NCBI GenBank assembly: GCA_037044905.1
Contig: JBAOKB010000156.1
Coordinates: 1-64,000, forward strand
Direction of reading: 5' to 3'
Source: Hortaea werneckii
Lineage: Eukaryota; Ascomycota; Dothideomycetes; Mycosphaerellales; Teratosphaeriaceae
DNA length: 64,000 bases
Position 1 is the first letter of the stretch, and each line of letters starts with the position of its first letter. Positions 55,016 to 64,000 of this stretch are shown in pieces. The notes beneath the pieces were generated by a model. The model was not told where the DNA came from, made no database searches, and saw only the letters and a program-made list of their open reading frames with translations. Made by a program: the position numbers and the translations under genes.

Positions 55016-58000
55016 AATTCTATTCTGTCTATCTTAATATTTAGAAACTCTCTAAAAGGTATATTAAGTTTCGAATTCTCTCTTAATATATACTGCTTAC
55101 TTTAAGAAAGAATTTATATTTTTATCGAAAATCTTATTATATAGAAACTTAGGATAGATACCTAACTTACTTATATAAAGTATTATTCTATATATCCTTC
55201 TACTACCTTCTAGTCTAAAAAGGGTAAAATCCTTAAAATATATTTAGTATATCGCGTTATACTACTATCTACCTATTAACCTAACTATAGTTATATTAAC
55301 CTAGCTTTTAACCCTTCTAATTAGGGACTATCTAACTATAGTTGCCTTAACCTATCTCCTAACCCTCCTAATTAGAGTTTGTCTAATAATAGTAATAAAG
55401 TTAAGTCGCGTTTCTATTAAGTAACTCTATAGAAAAGCTAGGAACTTTAAAATATACGTATAGTAAGCCCTAATTAAATTCTTTCCTAAAGTAGTTTTTG
55501 TATTTTAAAAAAGAATTTATCTATTTCTATTCCTCTTTTTCTATTTACTATTAAATCTATAGCCTAACTCTATTTAGGATATAGTTAGGAGACAAGCTAA
55601 GAGAGTAGACTATATTAATCGATAATATAAGCTCTTTCTAGTACCTATTGCCTAATAGCTATCGAGGGTACTATAGTTACTACTACTCTAATCGCCTCTT
55701 CCTAAACCCGCTTATTTAGCGCTCTATTATTAGTTTTATAAAGGCCTAGTTCTTTAGCCTTTAGATTTAATAGATAATCCTACTATAACTCCTCTTAATT
55801 TCGAATATATATAGTAGTAGGGCTATTGTCTCGACATATAGGAGATGTTCTATTATAAAAAGTATAAGGAGTTATAGTTTAATCTCTAAGTTAATTTCGG
55901 TATCTATTAATATTATAATAAAAAGGATAAGAATAATTAAAGGCTATATTTATATTTAAAGGATAACTAGATAGACTTTAGCGATATACTACCTTATCTT
56001 CTAGAGCTTATAGATATAGAAAAAATACTTATCTCGCTAGTCTATATTAGTATATAAATAGTTTATATTTATAGTACTTAGTATTAATATAAAGGATATA
56101 TTATAACCTTTCTTCGCGACGTTCCTAATATTATTAGTTATCTTTTTAGACTACCTCGAAACTCTAATATTATACTTATCTATTTTAAATAGACTATATA
56201 AGATTTATACTAAGGGGAAATAAATTAGTAGTTTAGGCGTTCCTTTATTATTTAGAGGTTATAGGTTAAGGTCTATTCTTTCTTAACCTTAAACCTATAT
56301 TTTAGAATAGAATTCTTATACTATATAGGCTTAGTTTATATTCCTTACCTCCTATTATTCTAGGTTTCGAGGTATTAACCTTAACTATAATCTTCTAACC
56401 TAGCTACTTAAGGATAACTATATATTTATAGACCTTTAGGTAGTCGAGTCTAAATAACTACTTTACCTACTACTATAGAGCCCTATTAATCTACTACTAG
56501 TTAAGAGCGAGTACCTAACTACTAGTACTATTCTAATTACGCGTTCTACTCGACTTAAGGTTAATAATCTCTACGTAGGTAAGTAATTCCTTCCTAAAAA
56601 ATAGTTATTATCTTAGAAAAGAATTTATAACTCCTTCTTAGGTCTTAGTACTTAGCCCTATATAGCTATTCCTATAATAGAGTAGCCGCGACTCTAAATA
56701 TTTTAATATTAATAGTAGTATAATTCTTAGGCTATCCTATCTACTATGTTTCTAACTTTATTCTCTTAGGGCTATATAGACTAGGCGATGCCTTATATAT
56801 ATTTAAAGCCCCTTTCTTTCTATAACTAGGTAATCTATCTTCTATAGTACTATAATAGTAGGTTCGCCTATTATAGTCGTTTTCGATATACTATTTTTAA
56901 CCTCTAGATATAGGAAATAAGTAGTAGGTAATCCTATTAGATAGTTAATAATATATTTAGCTAACTTGCCTATAATCTTATAATAGACAATATCTAAGCT
57001 AGCCTTAATAATAAGGGTAATTAGTATCTTCTATTAAATAGTATCGTCCAATATACTAGTAGTATTAAAGGGACCCGCCTATATTAGTACTAATATAGCC
57101 GCAAACTTATAATATATATCTAGGTACTAGGTAGACTAGCCTTCTTTTTTACCTTTAATATAGCTAATACTTAATAGGATAGCCTATAGCAGTATTTCCC
57201 TTAATATTAGGAGTAGAAGTATAGTAATAATAAGATAAGGTAAGTAATTCTTTCTTAAAGCCCTTATACCTTATTAGAAAAGAATTTTTAACTAATATAG
57301 GTATTAATTTAACCGCGACAACCTCTAGTAGAATCCTTATATTACGTTAGCCTATTTCTACTATTATTTTATGTCTTTCTTCTTTTCTATACTCTAATTA
57401 AAGTATAGTATTATTAACTATTAGTACTACTATAAATTTTAGGGCTATAATAGTACCTATATCTATAGCTTCGCGTAGTTAAATCTTAATACTACTTTAG
57501 AGGCTCGACTACCTAACCTTAATAAGTCTTATTAACGGCTTTAGATAATATAGCTCTAAAAGTACTATATCTATACTCTTAACCTAGAACCTAATAGGTA
57601 GAGAGTAGCGCGTTATACCTAGGGTATCTATAATACTACTACTTAGGAACTTAAAAATACTATATACTAGCTCTCTAATATTATAAATTATACTTAAATT
57701 TATATTTACTCTAAGAGCTACTACCTCTATTAGCGAAAGGACGCCCTTAAGAGTACTAGTACTAAATAGTATTACTTCTATTTCCTATATCTATACTTTA
57801 AAAGGGCTATAATAAATAAAGAGGTATTTCTATATTTACCCTAATTCCCTTTTAATATATAATTAGCTAATTAGGAAAGAAAGATAAGGAATCTAAGGTA
57901 CTAGAGTTTCTATATTATATCTAACGATACTATAATAAATTAGTATACTACTAACATCTTTAGGTAACGTACGAATATAGACCTATCGCTATATACTAAC

Positions 58001-60778
58001 CTCGCTATAGTCGTTTAATATATTATTAAGTACTATACTAAGGATAAGCTATAAACTATATTATATTTTAATATCGCCTAGTCCCTTTTTTTATATATTA
58101 ATAAGAATTTAGTATATTATATTTCCCTTCTAATATTGCCCTTATTAATTAGGAATAAATATTAACCTATACTTTCCTTTACTATAAAGACTATAAACCG
58201 TTTCTTTAAAGAACGCAATTAGTCTATATAGAAGGTAAGTTATATCCTTCTTAGCCTCCCCCTTTTTATAAGGAGCTAGTAGACTCTCCTTCTCGACTAC
58301 TACTTAGAGGATTAGATTAGCTAGGTTGTCGACCTAAATAAAAATAGGAGTAAAGCTAACTATAGGTAGTTGCTATTTAAGAAATATAAGTAGTATAACT
58401 AGATATATAAGGGGACTTCGTTCTTTATATTCTTTACGACCTTTGCTTATAGTACTTAGTAGGTTTATAAGCCCTAGGGCTATAGTTTAAAGCCTCGAAT
58501 TATTGTTTATTAGCTCTAATATAATAGTAACCTATCGAGCTTAGAGTATAAAGACTTCTATTATATTAAAATTATACTCTATTATCTATAGCACAACGCT
58601 TTATCTTTACTATAGGATAATTATAATACTTAGAAAGAGACGTACTCTTAGTACTATACTACCTATACCTCTAACTTTTATTTATATAATTACCTCGTAC
58701 CTATCCCTCTCGAAGGTATAATAGAAGACTTTATAGACAAGTTCCCTATAGACTAGAAGGCTATAGATACGATAATACTCCTTACTAGCGAAATAGAGGG
58801 CTATAATCTAGCTATATAGCGCAAAGACCTAGATATACTTAGAGAATATACTAGCGACTAGTAATATAACTAATTATTCTATATTAATATTTACTATATA
58901 GGTATTAATCCTTCTAATAATCTACCTAACATATATACTAGTTAATACTAGTAGACTAGAGCGCGAGAGGATTTTATAATTAGTAGCTAAGTCTAATAGT
59001 AGTTATAATTAGTAGTAGACTAGCTTTCCTTTAAATAATGTCTACTTTATAATACTATAATAAATTATTATTAGTAGATACGTACTAGAGTTTTATACCT
59101 ACTGCTTCTTCTTAATATAGATAACTATATAGAAACTAGTAAATCCTTTATAATATAAGTACTATTTACCTACCTATAGGCCCTTATAGGCTATAATAAA
59201 GTACTCCTTTATTATACCCTAACTAGCGCGGCCTCCTTTAATATTTCTAGTAGTATACTATATTTAATATTTAAGCTATCTATTTATAAGCGCTTCGAAC
59301 TATTAGGCCTCGCTTCTATATACGCTCTCTAAGACAAGATAATACTAGTAAAGTATTTAATTATTAATAAAAAGAGTATAATTAGCTTCTAGACTCTATA
59401 CTATATAGATTAACGCCTCCGTTAAGCCTTCGCCTATAAGACTAACCTATTTAGGGGGCTTAGTATTATTATTTTTAGGGACTTCTAGTAGTTACCCCCT
59501 ATCTAAGATAAGGCTCTATATTTTAACTTATATGTTATTCCTTTCTATAGTAGTACTAGTCCTATTAGGATAGAAGTTATAGCTAGCGCTATTCCTACCC
59601 TTAAAACTAATAATAGTATTCCTTAAGTAGATAGCCTAGATAATAAGGACCTACCTCCTATAAGTTAAGGTAGGTATAATCTCGCTAGAAATATACCTAA
59701 GCTATAAATAGAATAGTATATAATATTATAGGATAATTATAGATTATAGCTCTACTAATATTTTAACTAAAGTATCAAGCTTACTATATAATAGCAATAG
59801 AATCCTTCTTAAGCCGCCTTTATAAAGGTATTAGAGGCTCTCTAGGAGTATAATGTTTCTAAATAGTACTAGAAGACTTTTATTAGTTAGTACTAGGTAT
59901 TCTCTCCTAAAATATATCTATTTTTTTAGGAAAGAAATCGCTAATATTTACTTTAGGCTATACTCTTGTTCTAAAAAATCTCTACCTTCGATAATATAAT
60001 ATAACTCTATCTAACTAATACTACTACTAATAAGTTTAACTACTCTTTATAGTATTATAGTAGTTAACTAATCTTTTACGTACTAGCTATATATAGCGAC
60101 AATATTACAGCTCGTACTTCTATTTTAGAAGCTAGTATACTAAAGCTATTCCTCGAGCTATTTATTAAGTATAAGCTTATAATCTTTAAAAACCTTTAGA
60201 CTAAATATAGTATTATTAATAGTATATAGTATTACTTATATAATATCGTCTAGGCGCTAGAGTTAGATTTAATAAAAGAGAAACTAGATTAGCTATTCTA
60301 CTTACTTGTTTTAGTCCTCTATATATAATATTTTAGCCCTACTATTAAATTATTTATATAGCGTTATATAGAGTATATTATAATTTTAATATACTATTCT
60401 TAGCGTAACTTCTATAGTAATAGTATAATACGCTTCTATAGCTAATTCCTAGTTCGCCTTACATATACTATTATAGTCTATAAGGTATAAGGTATAATAG
60501 TACTAAGGGCTATACTTAACTTCTCTCTAGATAGAAAGGATCTTACTCTTTTTTATATTATAGTATCCTATATTTACTACTTAGAGGATTTTATATTTAA
60601 GTAGAGTTTTAATTTCGATTAGTTAGCTAATAGGCTATTATATACTATTATTATATAATTAGTTAATTAGAAAAGATATAGTTTATAGCGTTTAATATTA
60701 AGTAATTAGGTAGTAAGTTCTTATCCTACTTAAATCTAATAATATTTCTCCTCCTATTAATTTCTTTCCTATAATTAG

Positions 60779-61156
60779 CTTTTTATATTAGGAAAGAATT
60801 CTATACTTTCTATCTTAAGACTTACTATATTAGGAAAGAATTCTATACTTTCTATTCTAGGACTTACTATATTAAGAAAAAATTCTATACTTTTTATTTT
60901 AGGACTTACTATATTAGAAAAAAATTCTATACTTTCTATTTTAGGACTTATTATATTAGGAAAAAATTCTATACTTTCTATCTTAGGGCTTACTATATTA
61001 GGAAAAAATTCTATACTTTCTATCTTAGGGCTTACTATATTAGGAAAAAATTCTATACTTTCTATCTTAGGGCTTACTATATTAGGAAAAAATTCTATAC
61101 TTTCTATCTTAGGGTTTATTATAGTAGAAAATTTTCCTACTTTTTTTTTCTAAAAT
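60779..61156. repeat. 42-base minisatellite, about nine copies
   Basis: Unit CTTACTATATTAGGAAAAAA + TTCTATACTTTCTATCTTAGGG. Copies start at 60779, 60821, 60863, 60905, 60947, 60989, 61031 and 61073, exactly 42 bases apart, then a decayed one at 61115. The copies at 60989-61114 are practically identical, so they expanded recently or escaped later mutation. It shares its ATTAGGAA...AATTCTAT core with the 53-base array. Confidence 0.9.
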
Positions 61157-61881
61157 AGGCTTATTATATTAGGAAAGAACTCTATACTTTCCCTTTTTAT
61201 AGTATACTAAAGTAGGAAGGAGATCTATAATTCTAAGGGCTTCCTATCTTCTATACTTACTATATTAGGCGGAAGGTTTATATATCGAATTTAATCCTAA
61301 TATAGAGTTCTTATTTTAGGAATAAAAAGTAGATTTAATAGAGTTAAAAAAAGAGAAGGCTAAAAGGTTCTAAGATATCTATTAAAAAAAAAATTAAAAA
61401 AAAAGAAAAAGGCCTAAAGGTAAAAAATAAAACTACTTATATACTAAAATTACCGCCCCTTATTTATATACCTTATCCTCCCCCTTCTTTATATAATCCT
61501 ATAGGTACTACTTATAGCGACTACTAGGTACTACCTTATAATCTAAAGTATATATATACTTCCTAATATAATAGCTATAAGGCAGTATTAGTAGATAGCT
61601 ATTTTAGGCCTAATTTATATAATAGTACCTATACCTCTACTTTTTAGAGGCCGTAGCCTAATATACCTCTAAGATATACTACTACTAATTAAGGGTATAT
61701 AGCCTATATTTATATTAGCTATATCTATAAAGTATAATAAGTAATAAGAACCTTATTAAATAAGTACTAGCTTCTAGTTAGAACTAACTAGATAACTATA
61801 ACTATACTATTATAGTACTAGTAAACTCTTAGTACTAGTACTACCTCCTAAGGCTAGTATAGGCCTAACCCTAGTAGTACT

Positions 61882-61958
61882 ATTATTATTATTGTTATTG
61901 TTATTATTATTATTATTATTATCGCCGCTACTACTACTCTAGCTAAACCTAGTACTAC

Positions 61959-61995
<37 letters not shown>

Positions 61996-62000
61996 GTTAT
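61882..62000. repeat. TTA/ATT trinucleotide microsatellites
   Basis: Two long ATT/GTT runs, at about 61882-61922 and 61959-61998, separated by a short CTA-rich segment. Confidence 0.85.
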
Positions 62001-62087
62001 TACTACTAGCTATAGTAGTAGCTAGCGCTATAATAGTATTATAGGGGAGAGAAAGCGACTATAAGAAAGGGGTAGAAAAGGATAAGG

Positions 62088-62112
62088 TAGAGAGAGAGAG
62101 AGAGAGAGAGAG
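62088..62112. repeat. GA dinucleotide run
   Basis: An uninterrupted AGAGAG run of about 25 bases inside the AT-rich island. Confidence 0.85.
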
Positions 62113-62379
62113 GGCTAGGTTAATATAGGTATTAAGGCAAAGGGCTACTACTAGATTACGCTTAAAGCTATAATAGTAGTTAGTATAGATTTATTCCTAA
62201 AGTAAATAGTAGCTATTAGGAACGAATTCTAACTACGCTTACTTCTACTACTTATAAACAATAGCCTAATCGCTATTATACTAATACTTCTAAGGTATAG
62301 TAGTAGTATAAGAGACTATAAGGGTCTTAAAGAGGATAGGGAAGATAGCGAGGGTACTATGTATAGTATAAGCTATCTT

Positions 62380-62472
62380 AATAGTAGTAGTAGTAGTAGT
62401 ATTATTATTATTATTATTACTATTACTATTACTATTACTACTATTACTATTATAATAATAGTAGTAGTAATA
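62380..62472. repeat. AGT / ATT / ACT trinucleotide microsatellite
   Basis: AGT repeats pass into ATT, then ATTACT and ACTATT repeats, then AATAATAGTAGTAG. A compound microsatellite of about 90 bases. Confidence 0.8.
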
Positions 62473-62935
62473 GTTATAGTTAAAAGAGTAAAAAAAAAAT
62501 AAAAGAAAACTATAATATATTACCTCTTTATATAATTATAAAGTTAAGTTATAATAGCTAGTTGTTCTTTCCTATTATATATAAATAATAAATAATATAA
62601 ACTTATTATTAATTCTCTCCTAATTAAGCTAGCGACAATTAGGAAGGAAATATAATTTTTAATTTACGCCTAATAAGACTCTTAGACTTAGAGCTTACTC
62701 TTCTTTTCTATTATATCTTTATCTCTTTAAAATAGAAATTACTACTCGTTACTACTAAGTAAATAAAAATATTAAAAGTTAAAGTATTCTTTCCTAATAT
62801 AAAGCCTTTATATTAGAAGAGAATTTGCTACGCTTCTAAAGTAAAGTAAAGTTAACGGAGGTGCCTATACGCTTACGTAATAGAGTAAGCTCGGCGTTAT
62901 CCTAAAGCTCGGCTTTCTAGGAATACCTAGTTAAT

Positions 62936-63713
62936 AAAACGCGACCGGTACATGGTTATTTAGAGACAGCGAGGCGACAGAACGAATACGTCGCGATGAA
63001 AATGCGCCAAGCGCATATGGGGAGGATGCACTTATCAGCAAAACAGTCTCATCTCTTGCAATGTCTCCTTGAGGCCAGCAATGAGACTCAACGCCTGACC
63101 TCACTACTATTAAACTCCATCTACCCGGGTCCCATAGAAATAGCATCTTGAAGACGGGAGACATTCGACTTGCACTAGGCTCCCTTCAGCATTCTCCCGC
63201 ATGCCGTGAAAGATCAACAGATCCGACGAGCCAGGAAGTTTCAGGCGACGCTAACCTTTTACGATGGACTTTCCTAAATGGTTCCGTCAGAGGTAACTCT
63301 CTCCGTTTACTAGGACTCTGTCCAGGTTCTTACATTGCTTCGACATGTGAGCTACTGGTATAGAGGTGGCAATTGCAACCGGCTGGTACCCTCTCCAGAT
63401 GGGGGTGGAGAGGCTAGTGTTCAGTCCCACGGGGTTGCCATGCATCCTTCTCACGCTTATACGGTGCTACATGTCTGGGGGCAGCGGTTTTGGCAGGTGA
63501 TGTACATGGACGCCCCCTCGTATGGCTCCATCTTCCAGGTCAAGTAAGATTCCAAGCGCACGTACGTATGCTGTCGCGCATGCAGATATGGGAGTGTAGG
63601 ACAACTATAAACTCGCATTGCTTCACGTCCAGCATTCTTTCGCTCTTCTACGAAAACACTATCAGCAGCTGTGTCTGGACTGCCCTCAAATTATTCATAC
63701 TTCTGATCCCAAC
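62936..63713. promoter_or_regulatory. Upstream region of the MFS transporter gene
   Basis: About 780 bases of normal base composition between the AT-rich island and the transporter start. Short open frames on both strands lack domains. It holds the transporter promoter by position. Confidence 0.35.
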
Positions 63714-63940
63714 ATGTCTACATCTTACGAGCAAAACAATGCTGCCGCTGGCGCCGTTGAAAAGAACCTTTTCGGAGAGAAGCAGTGGGACGCTTCATCT
63801 GATGCCCACATCGAGGAGGTAAAGGGGACTGCCACTGTCACCGACGAGGTGACCGAACTCTCCGCCATCGAGGCCACCGCTGCAAGTACCGCAGCATGGC
63901 TCATCTCCATAACAGTGAGCTTGGGAGGCTTCCTTTTCGG
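63714..63940 (+). CDS. MFS sugar/inositol transporter, first exon only (runs off window)
   Basis: The ATG at 63714 (AACATGT) opens a polar N-terminus (MSTSYEQNNAAAGAVEKN) of about 60 residues, then the first membrane helix of sugar-porter proteins: AAWLISITVSLGGFLFG. At 63941 a GTATGA donor interrupts the codon after GG; the expected continuation of the family is G-Y-D-x-G. A branch-like GCTGAC lies at the very end of the window, so the acceptor must lie just beyond 64000. 75 residues plus two bases are visible. The sugar-porter subfamily is likely (myo-inositol or hexose type), but substrate cannot be told from this fragment. Confidence 0.75.
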
Positions 63941-64000
63941 GTATGAATTCCACAAGAAGCGTTCATGAGTTTCCTAGGACCACCAACGACTATGCTGACG
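63941..64000 (+). other. Start of intron 1 of the MFS gene, truncated by window end
   Basis: Begins GTATGA and contains a GCTGAC branch-point-like motif at its visible end. In-frame reading through it meets a stop at 63966, which supports splicing. Confidence 0.6.

Larger units (their letters stand above)
54059..62935. repeat. AT-rich RIP-mutated island, no coding capacity
   Basis: About 8.9 kb in which CA and TG dinucleotides almost vanish (none in 54241-54360, for example) while TA is massively enriched. C and G survive mainly in CT, CC, CG and their complements. This is the expected end point of repeat-induced point mutation, C-to-T at CpA on both strands. No frame of 60 codons or more survives in any of the six frames. 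Edges are sharp at both ends. It probably represents ancient transposable elements, too decayed for me to classify, and could serve as heterochromatin or a regional centromere. Confidence 0.9.

Noticed and set aside
60779..61156. CRISPR array
   Set aside because: Units follow each other directly without unique spacers, and the organism is a fungus; it is a minisatellite.
54059..62935. Telomere or subtelomere
   Set aside because: No TTAGGG tandem repeats; normal genes lie on both sides.
54059..62935. Identifiable transposase or reverse transcriptase remnant
   Set aside because: Every frame is full of stops, and I could not read a convincing catalytic motif even allowing for C-to-T change.

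Overview
The window is nuclear DNA of a filamentous ascomycete (Pezizomycotina), most likely a Dothideomycete; the class is inferred from protein style and not proven. The evidence is short GT-AG introns of about 49-89 bases, tightly packed genes on both strands, plant-cell-wall glycoside hydrolases, a PalF/Rim8 pH arrestin, a hybrid histidine kinase, and an 8.9-kb AT-rich island with the mark of repeat-induced point mutation (RIP).

Layout. 0.4-10 kb: an LRR protein, a two-RRM protein, a large SANT/Myb-like protein and an Avt3/Avt4-type vacuolar amino-acid transporter. 10.8-16.4 kb: three genes on the minus strand, a membrane-anchored GH3 beta-glucosidase, a small RBR-type RING protein and a secreted GH30 xylanase-like enzyme. 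17.3-24 kb: an F-BAR/DEP/RhoGAP protein, a small coiled-coil protein and an RRM+YTH m6A-reader-type protein. 25.7-46 kb: Stt4-type PI 4-kinase, an unrecognised membrane protein, a Dia2/Pof3-type TPR-F-box-LRR protein, a WD40-cyclophilin, a Fap1/NFX1-type zinc-finger protein, a glutathione S-transferase and PalF/Rim8. 48.7-53.8 kb: a hybrid histidine kinase, a dienelactone-hydrolase family protein and a THOC5-like protein. 54.06-62.93 kb: the RIP island, with no usable reading frame. 63.7 kb to the end: the first exon of a sugar-transporter-family MFS gene that runs off the window.

Most genes are conserved housekeeping functions: lipid signalling, SCF ubiquitin ligation, splicing-associated cyclophilin, mRNA export, pH signalling. 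The carbohydrate-active pair looks like a small plant-polymer degradation group.

The two strongest anomalies are these. (1) Between 30.4 and 46.0 kb six genes contain eight one-base reading-frame breaks, nearly all at short homopolymers, while genes on either side are intact. This looks like a locally poor consensus sequence, or otherwise a block of decaying genes. (2) The AT island has sharp edges, almost no CA or TG dinucleotides, minisatellites of 42 and 53 bases, a recurring hairpin motif, and a 13-base inverted match at its two ends. It could be a RIP-mutated transposon nest or a regional centromere. Gene models below were spliced by eye from splice signals and frame continuity.
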